Source: Pseudomonas fuscovaginae SE-1 (GTDB taxonomy: Bacteria > Pseudomonadota > Gammaproteobacteria > Pseudomonadales > Pseudomonadaceae). From it: 64,000 nucleotides of DNA. Numbering within the stretch: position 1 is the stretch's first letter; the number at the start of each line of letters is the position of its first letter. The translations under genes and the position numbers were made by a program. The DNA lies in the NCBI RefSeq assembly GCF_000364705.1, contig NZ_AQOH01000282.1, forward strand, positions 1 through 64,000, written 5' to 3'. This document shows, in pieces, positions 34,824-44,253 of this stretch. The notes beneath the pieces were generated by a model. That model made no database searches. It was not told the DNA's origin and saw only the letters and a program-made list of their open reading frames with translations.

Positions 34824-35142
34824 GTATCTCGTCAAACCGATTCAGTCTGTCGAGGCGCGCTAATGTAGTCGAAAGCGTTCCCGATGGCAAAGGTTTTTTT
34901 CAGAATTTTCATGCGGTTAAGTCAGATAGTCGATTTTTCGTCATGGGCGCTCCCGTCGATCAGGGCAAACCCGCCAATCTCCGGCCCGGCTTGCCGCCTT
35001 CGACCCGGCTGGAGCAGAGGCCTGGTGCCCGCCTGAGCCCCCCTCTCGGCAGTAAAGGCTGACTCACCAGTCAGTCACGGCGCTTTACCTGTCTCGTGCG
35101 GCTGAGTAACGTCTGCTGCACTTCTTTATAAGGAATTACGTC
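34824..35142. other. Non-coding gap; nothing identified
   Basis: This 319-base stretch between tRNA-Ser and the crotonase holds the promoter regions of both. I see no gene, repeat or clear operator. Confidence 0.5.
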
Positions 35143-35832
35143 ATGAGTGAACTGATCTACTACCACCTCGACGACGGTATCGCGACACTGACCTTGAACA
35201 ATGGCAAGGTCAACGCCATTTCCCCGGACGTGATTGCCGCCTTCAACACGGCCCTGGATCAAGCCTCCGCCGACCGTGCCGTGGTGATCATCACCGGCCA
35301 GCCCGGCATTCTCTCCGGCGGCTACGACCTGAAAGTGATGACCGCCGGCCCCAAGGAGGCCGTCAGCCTGGTGACCGCCGGCTCCACCCTCGCCCGCCGC
35401 CTGCTGTCCCATCCGTACCCGGTGATCGTCGCCTGCCCCGGCCATGCGGTTGCCAAGGGCGCCTTCCTGCTGCTGTCGGCCGACTACCGCATCGGCGTCG
35501 ACGGCCCCTTCAGCATCGGCCTGAACGAAGTGCAGATCGGCATGACCATGCACCACGCCGGTATCGAACTGGCGCGTGACCGCCTGCGACGCTCGGCCTT
35601 TCACCGTTCGGTGATCAATGGCGAGATGTTCTCGCCGAAAGATGCGGTGGACGCCGGTTTCCTCGACAAGCTGGTCGCCCCGGAAGGCCTTCGGGAGGCC
35701 GCGCTGAGCGCCGCCCGGCAGTTGCAGAAGATCAACATGAGCGCGCACAAGAAAACCAAGCTGAAAGTACGCAAGGAACTGCTGGAAACCCTGGACAACG
35801 CGATCATCCTCGACCAGGAACACCTGAACTGA
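35143..35832 (+). CDS. Crotonase-family enoyl-CoA hydratase/isomerase
   Basis: A 229-residue crotonase-fold protein with the oxyanion-hole segments GILSGGYDLKVM and GHAVAKGAFLLLSADYRIG, followed by IGLNEVQIGM. The catalytic Glu pair of classical hydratases is not clearly in place (an alanine/valine-rich VACPGHAVAKGAF segment), so it may catalyse another acyl-CoA reaction. It stands alone. Confidence 0.87.
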   Translation: MSELIYYHLDDGIATLTLNNGKVNAISPDVIAAFNTALDQASADRAVVIITGQPGILSGGYDLKVMTAGPKEAVSLVTAGSTLARRLLSHPYPVIVACPGHAVAKGAFLLLSADYRIGVDGPFSIGLNEVQIGMTMHHAGIELARDRLRRSAFHRSVINGEMFSPKDAVDAGFLDKLVAPEGLREAALSAARQLQKINMSAHKKTKLKVRKELLETLDNAIILDQEHLN

Positions 35833-36030
35833 TCCGGACGACACACTGCGCCATGCAGCCCGGCTTCGTGCCGGGCTTTTCCTTGCCCATCCGGGCCCTC
35901 TCGCCAGGATTTTCCGGCCCCCTCCGGCCCGATGGGGAAGCCGCGCCAAAGCGTCCGCGCCCGCCTGTCGATTGCCGAATCCAGTGTACAACCGTACACT
36001 GCCTGACCTTTTGCCAGGGAAGCTCGCCAG

Positions 36031-36759
36031 ATGCTGTTCGTATTGCGCATGTCATTGATGGGGCTGCATTTCATGCTGGCCGGGCTGCTCGGCCTGCTGC
36101 TCGTACTCTGCCGCCCCTTCAACCCGGACAACAGCCGGCTGTGTGCCCGCTTCTATGCCCGCCCGGCCATGGGCATCCTCGGCCTGAAACTCAGGACCGA
36201 CATCGAATCCCTGCGGGGCCAATCACAAAGCTGCGTGATCATCGCCAACCACCAGTCCAACCACGATCTGTTCGTGTTCGGCAATGTGGTGCCCCGGCGC
36301 ACGGTCGCCATCGGTAAGAAGAGCCTCAAGTGGCTGCCGTTCTTCGGCCAGATATTCTGGCTGGCGGGCAATGTGCTGATCGACCGCGGCAACGCCTACA
36401 AGGCGCGGCGGGCAATACGTACCACCACCGATACCCTGCAGCACAGGGACACGTCGATCTGGGTATTTCCCGAGGGCACCCGCAACCGGGGCCAGGAACT
36501 GCTGCCGTTCAAGAAGGGCGCGTTCCAGATGGCGATCGCCGCCGGTGTACCGATCGTGCCGGTGTGCGCCAGCAGTTACGTCCGGCACATGCGCCTGAAC
36601 CGCTGGAACAGCGGCCAGGTGGTGATTCGCTCGCTACCGGCGATTGCCACTGCCGGACTGACCTCGGAAGACGTGCCAAGGCTGATGGCGCAATGCCGGG
36701 AGCAGATGCGCGAGTGCATCGAGGCGCTGGACCGGCAGGTGCAGTCCGAGCCTGCCTGA
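36031..36759 (+). CDS. plsC: 1-acyl-sn-glycerol-3-phosphate acyltransferase
   Basis: A 242-residue acyltransferase of the PlsC family, making phosphatidate from lysophosphatidate in the inner membrane. The N-terminal hydrophobic segment (about 8-28) is followed by NHQSNHD (the HX4D motif) and FPEGTRNRG. Pseudomonads carry more than one paralogue, so this may be a secondary acyltransferase. AGGGA precedes the ATG at some distance. Confidence 0.93.
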   Translation: MLFVLRMSLMGLHFMLAGLLGLLLVLCRPFNPDNSRLCARFYARPAMGILGLKLRTDIESLRGQSQSCVIIANHQSNHDLFVFGNVVPRRTVAIGKKSLKWLPFFGQIFWLAGNVLIDRGNAYKARRAIRTTTDTLQHRDTSIWVFPEGTRNRGQELLPFKKGAFQMAIAAGVPIVPVCASSYVRHMRLNRWNSGQVVIRSLPAIATAGLTSEDVPRLMAQCREQMRECIEALDRQVQSEPA

Positions 36760-36798
36760 GTGGGGTCGGTACAGGGATGTATCCTGGGGCCGGCGCCC

Positions 36799-36870
36799 CG
36801 GTTTATCCGCAATGACGGTGGTGCCCCCAACGTCTTCGCGGATCACCCAGGCTGCCACGCGGATGAACCG
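36799..36870. repeat. GCGGATGAACCG-type inverted repeat
   Basis: Arms CGGTTTATCCGC (36799-36810) and GCGGATGAACCG (36859-36870) pair with one mismatch around a 48-base loop. The right arm is the same core as in the 8811-8856 repeat. It lies between plsC and corA. Confidence 0.7.
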
Positions 36871-36975
36871 TATCGACCACAAGCCTAGTGCAAGACATCG
36901 CGATTTCCTGGAGACAGCCCAGGCAGGCTAAGCTGCAACCTGTCTTTCCCCCTTCAAGAAGAAGCGATCAGCATT

Positions 36976-37947
36976 ATGGGTAGAGTCGTTGCGGCGGCGG
37001 TCTACAGCGCCGGCAAGAAAGTCACCAACATCACCCTTGACGAAGGCGCCGCCTGGGCGGCAAAGCCGGGGCATTTCGTCTGGATCGGCCTGGAAGAGCC
37101 CAATGCCCAGGAACTGGCCAACCTGCAGAAACAGTTCAACCTGCACGAACTGGCCATCGAGGATGCCCTGGAGAAACACAGCCGGCCGAAGCTGGAAACC
37201 TTCGGCGACGCCCTGTTCATCGTCACCTATTCACCGATCCGCAATGAAGGCAGGCTGGAGTTCATCGAGACCCACATCTTTGCCGGCAAGGGCTACATCA
37301 TCACCTGCCGCAATGGCCACTCGAAGTCCTACTCCCATGTGCGGCAGCGCTGCGAAGCCCGTCCGTTGCTGCTGGAACACGGCGAGGACTTCGTGCTCTA
37401 TGCCCTGCTGGACTTCGTCACCGAGAGCTACCAGCCGGTCAGCGAAGCCATTCATGCCGAAATCGACGAGCTGGAAAAGAACATACTCTGCAGCACGCTG
37501 AACGAAGGCGACATCCAGCGCATCCACCATCTGCGGCGCGACGTGCTGCGCCTACGCCGCCATGTGGCGCCGATGGTGGAGATCAGCGAGGAGGTCTCGC
37601 GCCTGGCGTTCCCGTTCATCGACAAGAACATGCGCCCGTATTTTCGCGATGTGCAGATCCACGTGACCCGGCAGATGGAAGACCTGGCAACGTTGCGCGA
37701 TATCGCCAGCCAGACCATCGAGATCGGCGCACTGCTGGAGTCGACCCGGCAGAGCATCGTGCAGCGCAAGTTCGCCGCCTGGGCGGCGATCCTGGCGTTT
37801 CCCACCGCTGTGGCGGGGATCTACGGGATGAACTTCCAGAACATGCCGGAGTTGAGCTGGCACTACGGCTACTTCGCCGTGCTGGGGGCGATTGCGCTGG
37901 GCTGTTCGGCGTTGTGGGCCAGTTTCAAGCGCTCAGGCTGGTTGTGA
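36976..37947 (+). CDS. corA: CorA-family divalent cation transporter
   Basis: A 323-residue pentameric Mg2+/Co2+ channel type protein. The large N-terminal cytoplasmic domain (ELAIEDALEKHSRPKLETFGDALFIVTYSP) is followed by two C-terminal membrane segments with the GMN motif in IYGMNFQNMPELSWHYGY. The ATG at 36976 gives the usual length. Some relatives transport Zn2+; magnesium transport is the default. Confidence 0.94.
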   Translation: MGRVVAAAVYSAGKKVTNITLDEGAAWAAKPGHFVWIGLEEPNAQELANLQKQFNLHELAIEDALEKHSRPKLETFGDALFIVTYSPIRNEGRLEFIETHIFAGKGYIITCRNGHSKSYSHVRQRCEARPLLLEHGEDFVLYALLDFVTESYQPVSEAIHAEIDELEKNILCSTLNEGDIQRIHHLRRDVLRLRRHVAPMVEISEEVSRLAFPFIDKNMRPYFRDVQIHVTRQMEDLATLRDIASQTIEIGALLESTRQSIVQRKFAAWAAILAFPTAVAGIYGMNFQNMPELSWHYGYFAVLGAIALGCSALWASFKRSGWL

Positions 37948-38006
37948 AGTCAAACGCTTCGCGGCCAAGCCCGCTCGTGGCCTGCAACTGACCGTGGGAA
38001 CGGCAA

Positions 38007-38735
38007 TCAGGCGGACCCGGCCTGGGGCTTGTGGGCAACGAAGCGCATCATCCATTCCGCCACCGTGGTGCCATGGTGCTCCTGGTCCAGGCTGGCGACG
38101 CCCCTGGAATAGATGGCTTCGCCGAGGTTCTCCTGACGGATGTCCAGCAGTGCCCGCGAGTAGTCATGGATGAACTCCGGGTGTCCCTGGAAGCACAGCA
38201 CCTGGTCGTTGATGTGATACGCCGCGTACGGGCAGAAATCGCTGCTGGCGATGACCGTGGCGTTTTCCGGCAATTGGGTGACCTGGTCCTGATGGCTGAT
38301 CAGCAGCGTCAACTCCTCCCGCACCGGGCTCATCCAGGGAGCCTTGGCCGCCAGCTTGTATTGATGGATGCCAACCCCCCAGCCCTGGTGGGCACGTTCG
38401 GTCCTGCCGCCCAGCAGCAACGCCAGCAACTGGTGGCCGAAGCAGATGCCCAGCAGCTTGTCGCCACGCTCGTAGCGCTTGAGCAGATAGGTCTTGAGCG
38501 TCTGGATCCAGGGGTCGCTGCCGAAGGAGTCGGCCTTGCTGCCCGTTACCAGGTAGGCGTCGAATGTCAGGTCGTCACTCGGATAATGGCCCTGCATCAC
38601 GTTGTAGATACTGAACTCGGCAGCGATCGGCTGGCGGGAAAACAGGCGTTCGAACATCTTCCCATAACCCTGATACTGCTCGACCAGCTCTGGACGCAGG
38701 ACATCGGTTTCCAGAATGCAGATGTGTAACGACAT
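38007..38735 (-). CDS. Class I glutamine amidotransferase (GMP-synthase-like)
   Basis: A 242-residue class I GATase domain with the nucleophile elbow GICFGHQ (Cys98) and the GHPEF motif (His185, Glu187). It is a stand-alone GATase related to YfeJ/GuaA-like proteins, with no synthase domain. The substrate may be a gamma-glutamyl compound; not decided. The ATG at 38735 is used; the upstream extension is not supported. It is followed by a FadB-like gene 106 bases upstream on the same strand. Confidence 0.88.
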   Translation of the reverse strand: MSLHICILETDVLRPELVEQYQGYGKMFERLFSRQPIAAEFSIYNVMQGHYPSDDLTFDAYLVTGSKADSFGSDPWIQTLKTYLLKRYERGDKLLGICFGHQLLALLLGGRTERAHQGWGVGIHQYKLAAKAPWMSPVREELTLLISHQDQVTQLPENATVIASSDFCPYAAYHINDQVLCFQGHPEFIHDYSRALLDIRQENLGEAIYSRGVASLDQEHHGTTVAEWMMRFVAHKPQAGSA

Positions 38736-38841
38736 AAAAGTACCTGACGCGAAAGACCAAAGAGTGAGGTCTGAGCCTGCCCTGAAACACGTAGTCAAGG
38801 CAAGCACGGAACACGCTCTCGCCAGGCGTTGTTCAGCCCGT

Positions 38842-40983
38842 TCAGAAGCGCTCGCCCCTGGCGGCCCGGTCCAGCAACAGCGCCGGTGGCGCGAAACGTT
38901 CGCCGTATTGTTCGCTCAGGTAGCGGGCACGGGCAACGAAGTCCGCCAGGCCGTACTGGTTGATGAATTGCAGGGCACCACCGCTCCAGGCAGCAAAGCC
39001 GATACCGAAGATCGAGCCGACGTTGGCATCGGCCGTCGACTGCAGCACCCCCTCTTCCAGGCAGCGCACGGTTTCCAGGGCCTGCACGAAGAGCAGGCGG
39101 TCACGCACATCCTGGGACGAAATCCGCCGCTCGGGGTTCTCGAAATACCGCTTCAGCTCCGGCCACAACTGTTTCTGGCCTCCCGCCGGGTAATCGTAGA
39201 ACCCGCCGCCACCGGCCTTGCCGGGGCGCTTGTACTCCAACAGCAGATCGATCACCGCAAACGCCGGATGAGCGGGCGGCGCCTTGCCTTCGGCCAGCAG
39301 GTCGCGGGCGGTCTGCTGACGGATGTGGCTCATCAGGCTCAACGAGACCTCGTCGGAAACCGCCAACGGCCCCACCGGCATGCCGGCCTTGCGCGCCTCG
39401 GTCTCGATCATCGCCGCTGGAATGCCTTCGCCGAGCATGGCAATGCCTTCGTTGGCAAAGGTGCCGAACACCCGCGAAGTGAAAAAGCCGCGGCGGTCAT
39501 TGACCACGATCGGCGTCTTGCGGATCTGCAGGACGAAATCGAAGCCACGGGCCAGGGTTTCGTCGCTGGTGCGTGCACCGCGGATGATTTCCACCAGCGG
39601 CATCCTTTCCACCGGGCTGAAGAAATGCAGGCCGATGAACCGGTCCTGGCGCGGCACTGCCGTGGCGAGGCCGGTGATGGGCAAGGTCGAGGTGTTGGAC
39701 GCGATCACCGCTTCGTCGCCCACCACCCGCTGTGCGGCGGCCGACACCCCGGCCTTGAGCTCACGGTCCTCGAACACCGCCTCGATGATCAGGTCGCAGC
39801 CGGCCAGGTCAGCATCCGTCCCGGTTGGCCGGATGCGCGCCAGGATCGCCTCGCGTTGTTCGCCGGTCATGCGGCCACGGGCGACCTTCCTGTCCAGCAA
39901 CGCCGCCGAGCGGGCCTTGCCCTGCTCGGCAACGGCCAGACTGACGTCCTTGAGCACCACCTCGATCCCGGCCACGGCGCTGACGTGGGCAATACCCGCC
40001 CCCATCATCCCCGCCCCGAGCACGCCGACCTTGCGGGTGACATTAGGGGCAAATCCCTTGGGCCGGGAACCGCCGGCATTGATCTCGTTCAACTGGAACC
40101 AGAAGGTCCCGATCATGTTCTTCGCCACCTGGCCGGTGGCGAGCTCGGTGAAATAGCGGGTCTCGATCAGGTGCGCGGTATCGAAATCGACCTGGGCCCC
40201 TTCCACCGCCGCACAGAGGATTTTCTCCGGAGCCGGGAAACAACCATGGGTCTTGCTGCGCAACATCGACGGAGCGATGGCGAGCATCTGCGCGACCTTG
40301 GGATCGGACGGGGTTCCCCCCGGCAGTCGATAGCCCGGCAGGTCCCAGGGCTGGCGGGCCACCGGGTGTTCGAGGATCCAGGCGCGGGCCTTGCTCAGCA
40401 TGTCGTCGACATCGCTCGCCAGCTCGCCGACCAGGCCGGCCTGAAGCGCCTGCCGAGCCGACATCTTCTTGCCTTCGAGCAGGTACGGCAGGGCTTTCTC
40501 CAGGCCCAGCAGCCGGACCATGCGCACCACCCCGCCACCGCCCGGCAGCAGGCCCAGGGTCACTTCCGGCAAGCCCAGTTGCACAGTCTGGTCGTCCAGG
40601 GCGATCCGGTGCTGGCAGGCCAGGCAGATTTCCCAGCCACCGCCCAGCGCGGCCCCATTTATAGCCGCTACCACCGGCCGCTCCAGGGTCTCCAGGGCCC
40701 GCAACTGGGCCTTCAGTTCGAGTACGCCATCCTGGAAGGCCCGTGCATCCGCCGGCGTGACTCTGATCAGTTCGTTGAGATCACCACCGGCGAAGAAGGT
40801 CGGCTTGGCCGAGGTGATGATCACCCCGGCCAACTCCTCGCGTTCGGCGGCCAGGCGCGCCACACAGCCGGCCATGGCCTCGCGGTAGGCGGCATTCAGG
40901 GTGTTGGCCGTCTGGCCGGGCATGTCCAGGGTCAGGACGACGATCCGGTCGGCACCCTTTTCGTAGCGAATGGCATCAGTCAT
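38842..40983 (-). CDS. FadB/FadJ-type bifunctional enoyl-CoA hydratase / 3-hydroxyacyl-CoA dehydrogenase
   Basis: A 713-residue multifunctional beta-oxidation alpha subunit. It has an N-terminal crotonase domain (GAALGGGWEICLACQHRIA; LPEVTLGLLPGGGGVVRM) and a Rossmann-fold dehydrogenase (VGVLGAGMMGAGIAHVSAVAGIEV) with the HFFSP and C-terminal substrate domain. It lies 19 bases downstream of the thiolase gene and is intact. It is a non-canonical FadB paralogue, since the main fadBA operon of pseudomonads is elsewhere. Its proper partner thiolase is disrupted here. Confidence 0.93.
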   Translation of the reverse strand: MTDAIRYEKGADRIVVLTLDMPGQTANTLNAAYREAMAGCVARLAAEREELAGVIITSAKPTFFAGGDLNELIRVTPADARAFQDGVLELKAQLRALETLERPVVAAINGAALGGGWEICLACQHRIALDDQTVQLGLPEVTLGLLPGGGGVVRMVRLLGLEKALPYLLEGKKMSARQALQAGLVGELASDVDDMLSKARAWILEHPVARQPWDLPGYRLPGGTPSDPKVAQMLAIAPSMLRSKTHGCFPAPEKILCAAVEGAQVDFDTAHLIETRYFTELATGQVAKNMIGTFWFQLNEINAGGSRPKGFAPNVTRKVGVLGAGMMGAGIAHVSAVAGIEVVLKDVSLAVAEQGKARSAALLDRKVARGRMTGEQREAILARIRPTGTDADLAGCDLIIEAVFEDRELKAGVSAAAQRVVGDEAVIASNTSTLPITGLATAVPRQDRFIGLHFFSPVERMPLVEIIRGARTSDETLARGFDFVLQIRKTPIVVNDRRGFFTSRVFGTFANEGIAMLGEGIPAAMIETEARKAGMPVGPLAVSDEVSLSLMSHIRQQTARDLLAEGKAPPAHPAFAVIDLLLEYKRPGKAGGGGFYDYPAGGQKQLWPELKRYFENPERRISSQDVRDRLLFVQALETVRCLEEGVLQSTADANVGSIFGIGFAAWSGGALQFINQYGLADFVARARYLSEQYGERFAPPALLLDRAARGERF

Positions 40984-41002
40984 GGCTGGTTTCCCGATCG
41001 GT

Positions 41003-42208
41003 TCAAAGGCGTTCGATAATGGTGGCGATCCCCATGCCGCCACCGACGCAAAGCGTTGCCAGGCCGTAGCGCAACCGGCGTGCCTCCAGCTCGTCGAGCA
41101 ACGTGCCGAGAATCGCGCAACCGGTGGCGCCCAGCGGATGGCCCAAGGCAATCGAGCCGCCATTGACATTGACCTTCTCCGGGTCGACCGCCATGTCCCT
41201 GATGAACTTGAGCACCACCGAGGCAAAGGCTTCGTTGACCTCGAACAGGTCGATGTCGCCGAGCTGCAGGCCGGCCCTGGCCAACGCCTTGCGGGTGGCC
41301 GGTGCGGGGCCGGTGAGCATGATGGTCGGGTCGGTGGCGGTGACCGCGCTCGCGACGATCCGCGCCCGCGGCCGCAGGCCCAGCTCACGGCCCTTGTCGG
41401 GCGAACCGATGAGCATCAGCGCGGCGCCGTCGACGATCCCGGAACTGTTGCCCGGAGTATGCACATGGCGGATCCGCTCGACATGGCTGTACACACGCAA
41501 GGCCGTGGCATCGAAGCCCATCTGCCCGATCGTTTCGAAACTCGGCTTGAGCTACCCCAGGCCCTCCAGGGTCGAATCGGCACGGATGAACTCGTCATGG
41601 TCGAGCAGGACCAGGCCATTCTGGTCCAGCACCGGCACCAGGGACCTGTCGAATGCCCCCGCCGCCCGCGCCCGCGCAGCCTTGTGCTGGGACTGTAGGG
41701 CGAAACCGTCGACATCCTGGCGACTGAAGCCTTCCAGGGTGGCGATCAGGTCCGCGCCGATGCCCTGGGGCGTGAAGTGACAGTGCATATTGGTTTGCGG
41801 GTCGAGCACCCAGGCCCCGCCATCGCTGCCCATCGGCACCCGTGACATGGACTCGACGCCGCCGACCACCACCAGATCCTCGAACCCCGAACGGATTTTC
41901 ATCGCCCCCAGGTTCACCGCCTCCAGGCCCGAGGCGCAAAAACGGTTGACCTGGACCCCGGCGACGCTGATATCCCAGTCCGCCACCAAGGCCGCCGTCC
42001 TGGCGATGTCGGCTCCCTGGTCACCTACCGGCGTCACGCAGCCGATCACGATGTCGTCCACTTCGCGGGTATCGAACCCATTGCGCTGCTGCAATGCCGT
42101 GAGCAATCCGGCCAGCAGGTTGACCGGCTTGACGCTGTACAAGCCGCCGCCGGCCTTGCCCTTGCCCCGGGGCGTACGCACCGCATCGAATATCAGAGCC
42201 TCTGTCAT
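41003..42208 (-). pseudogene. Acetyl-CoA C-acyltransferase (FadA-type thiolase) with in-frame amber stop
   Basis: The full-length frame encodes a 401-codon thiolase: the start [18 protein letters not shown], the reactive Cys in [12 protein letters not shown], then GHPLGATG with the catalytic His and CVGGGMG with the second Cys. At codon 219 (41552-41554) the frame reads TAG where relatives have a Lys codon (context LEGLG*LKPSF). Both halves are in the same frame, so this is a single nonsense change, not a frameshift. The first half alone lacks the catalytic His and second Cys. A sequencing error or a recent mutation cannot be told apart here. Confidence 0.9.
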
Positions 42209-42333
42209 GACGTCCTCGAACCGTTCGGGTGAAGAAAAAAGCCGCGTTCCCCACCTTAGGCCCGGCCCACCAGGATTCAATGACCGAAGCGCTCACCGGC
42301 CTTGACCCCTCACGCTCGGACGAACGGTAGCCT

Positions 42334-42347
42334 GCTAAGCGCTTAGC
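42334..42347. promoter_or_regulatory. Palindrome GCTAAGCGCTTAGC upstream of the thiolase/FadB unit
   Basis: A perfect 14-base palindrome, further framed by CGAACGG (42321-42327) and CCGTTCG (42347-42353). It lies 126 bases upstream of the thiolase start and is the type of site bound by TetR-family regulators of acyl-CoA metabolism. No other gene begins here. The rest of the 365-base gap to 42573 is featureless apart from an AT-rich stretch around 42415-42450. Confidence 0.5.
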
Positions 42348-42573
42348 CGTTCGAGTGCTTGCAGGTGTCTAGCAAAAGGCCCGCTAGCCAGCTGGCCATG
42401 TGCCTCATGCCCTTTTAAAAGTATTTTTAAACAGATAAATAGCAAACAGTTCTAAGTCAAGTGTGACGCGGGCCCTAAGGTTATCCCAGTGGAGTTGCCG
42501 CCGGGTTTTGCCGGGGCACCCACATCGAGTTGTCGAGTCGTATCCCAGGAATAACAAAAAAAGGCAGTCAGCC

Positions 42574-42669
42574 ATGTTCAAGCACTCGAAAGTCCGCCAG
42601 GCCGGTTTGATCCTATTCGCCACCACCTTGCTGCTCATCCTGCCGAACCTCACCAAGGTGGCCGGTTAG
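42574..42669 (+). CDS. 31-residue single-membrane-segment peptide
   Basis: A small protein (MFKHSKVRQAGLILFATTLL...) with a basic N-terminus and one hydrophobic segment at about 10-24. AAGG stands about 10 bases before ATG 42574 after an A-rich tract. It stands alone between the beta-oxidation unit and the rhodanese gene. Coding is plausible on composition and charge pattern, but it is too short to be certain. Confidence 0.55.
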   Translation: MFKHSKVRQAGLILFATTLLLILPNLTKVAG

Positions 42670-42772
42670 AGGCTGTGGTGCTTTTTCACAAGACCGAATT
42701 CTCACCCCGGTCAACTATCGGGGTTCGGGTTTGTGTGCCAATCTTGAGCCATGACTTGATGGAGACAGGCTC

Positions 42773-43249
42773 ATGCGCCATTGGATCGCCGCTACCCTGA
42801 CAGCAGCGGCACTACTCGGCAGCCTCCCCGCCCAGGCGGGTATCATCGATGTAAACCGTGCGGTCGACGAAATCCGCGACGGTGCGCTCATCCTTGATCT
42901 GCGCAACAACAGTGATTTCGCCGCCGGCAACATCCACAACTCGCTGCAGGTGGACCTGACCCTCGAAGACGGCACCGGCATCAGCGCCGAAGGCCTGGCC
43001 TATCAGTTGCGCCTGGTGGTCCTCGACCCGAACGCCACCGTGGTGATCTACAGCGACACCAACCAGCACGCCCTGGAAGCCGAGGACACGCTGATCCGGC
43101 GTGGCTACTTCGGCATCGTCAATGGCGGCAACTACAGCGAACTGCGCGATGCGCTGTTCGATCATGTCGAAGACACCCCGACCTGGGTCTTCGACAATGA
43201 CGACGACATCGCCGACCAATCCAACCCCACCACCGCCCCGATCGAATAA
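42773..43249 (+). CDS. Periplasmic rhodanese-like domain protein lacking the catalytic cysteine
   Basis: A 158-residue protein with a signal peptide (1-22, ending LPAQA) and a rhodanese fold (AVDEIRDGALILDLRNNSDFAAGNIHNSLQVDL; the loop VVIYSDTNQHALEAEDTLIRRGY). The active-site Cys of rhodaneses is replaced by Ser in the YSDTNQHA loop, so sulfur transfer is unlikely. It is 9 bases upstream of a cytochrome c gene. GGAGA lies 8 bases before the ATG. Confidence 0.8.
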   Translation: MRHWIAATLTAAALLGSLPAQAGIIDVNRAVDEIRDGALILDLRNNSDFAAGNIHNSLQVDLTLEDGTGISAEGLAYQLRLVVLDPNATVVIYSDTNQHALEAEDTLIRRGYFGIVNGGNYSELRDALFDHVEDTPTWVFDNDDDIADQSNPTTAPIE

Positions 43250-43258
43250 AACCCACGA

Positions 43259-44080
43259 ATGAAACGCCTGATCCTGCTGACCACCGCCCTGCTCTGCGGC
43301 CAACTGCATGCCGCCCAACTCACCCTCGACCTCGGCTCCAGTCCCCGGACCTGGGAAACGCAAGCGCTGCTCGCCCACCCCAAGGCACAGACCATCACCA
43401 TTGACAACGACGTCTCCTACAAGCGCCAGATGACCTATCGTGCGGTGCCGGTAGCCGTCCTGCTGGACGGCATCAAACCTGACGATCACCTGCAGGCCGT
43501 GGCACTGGACGGCTTCGCCGCCGAAATGAGTGCCGCACCGCTGCTCGGCAAGAGCGGCGCCCAGGCCTGGCTGGCCGTGGAGGACCCGGCCAAGCCATGG
43601 CCGCCACTGGCCGAGGGCAAGCCGGGCGCCGGGCCGTTCTACCTGGTATGGACGCATCCGGAAGCCGGGAACATCGGCCCCGAGCAATGGCCTTTCCAGG
43701 TGGCCAGCATCAAGCGCCTTGCCTCGGTGGCGGAACGTTTTCCGGCATTGCTGCCGGATCCGAAGCTCAAGGCCAATGATCCGGTGAACCAGGGCTTCGT
43801 GCTGTTCCAGAAAAACTGCCTGGCCTGCCACCGGCTCAATGGCGCTGGCGATGCGCAGGTGGGGCCGGACCTGAACATACCGTACAGCCCGACCGAGTAT
43901 TTCGCCGAAGGCTATCTCAAGCGTTACATCCGCGACCCGCAGAGCCTGCGCCACTGGCCACAGGCGAAGATGCCGGCATTCACTCCGGCGGTGCTGCCGG
44001 ATGGCGAGCTGGATCTGCTGGTGGGTTATCTCAAGCACATGGCAAAGCGCAAGGTGCCCGTGCAGCAAGCAGGCTTTTGA
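43259..44080 (+). CDS. Exported c-type cytochrome with N-terminal oxidoreductase-like domain
   Basis: A 273-residue protein with a signal peptide (1-18). The N-terminal 150 residues (RTWETQALLAHPKAQTITIDNDVSYKRQMTYRAVPVAVLLDG) resemble the molybdopterin-binding-like oxidoreductase fold without a cofactor-binding cysteine. A C-terminal cytochrome c domain carries CLACH (187-191) and the axial Met in AKMPAF. It is coupled to the rhodanese-like gene and may form a periplasmic redox pair. Partner and substrate are unknown. Confidence 0.85.
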   Translation: MKRLILLTTALLCGQLHAAQLTLDLGSSPRTWETQALLAHPKAQTITIDNDVSYKRQMTYRAVPVAVLLDGIKPDDHLQAVALDGFAAEMSAAPLLGKSGAQAWLAVEDPAKPWPPLAEGKPGAGPFYLVWTHPEAGNIGPEQWPFQVASIKRLASVAERFPALLPDPKLKANDPVNQGFVLFQKNCLACHRLNGAGDAQVGPDLNIPYSPTEYFAEGYLKRYIRDPQSLRHWPQAKMPAFTPAVLPDGELDLLVGYLKHMAKRKVPVQQAGF

Positions 44081-44253
44081 CTATCACCTACATAGCCAGA
44101 GTCGATTTCCACTCCTGAAAGAGCTGGCGGATAATCCCATCACCCAGTCAGCCAGGGCGACAACATCGTCCTGCGCGACGTCCCCCTTTGCCAGGCGCCC
44201 ATAGGCGTCCGCGCGTGGACCGACCATTCGCCCACGCCACGAGCTTCCCATTC

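Noticed and set aside
38716-41019. A 767-codon frame antisense to the FadB-like gene
   Set aside because: Shadow frame; the opposite strand encodes a complete bifunctional enzyme.
44081-44253. A small RNA or small gene between the cytochrome c gene and its terminator
   Set aside because: The stretch has no recognised fold, start signal or family; it is more simply a long 3' untranslated region.
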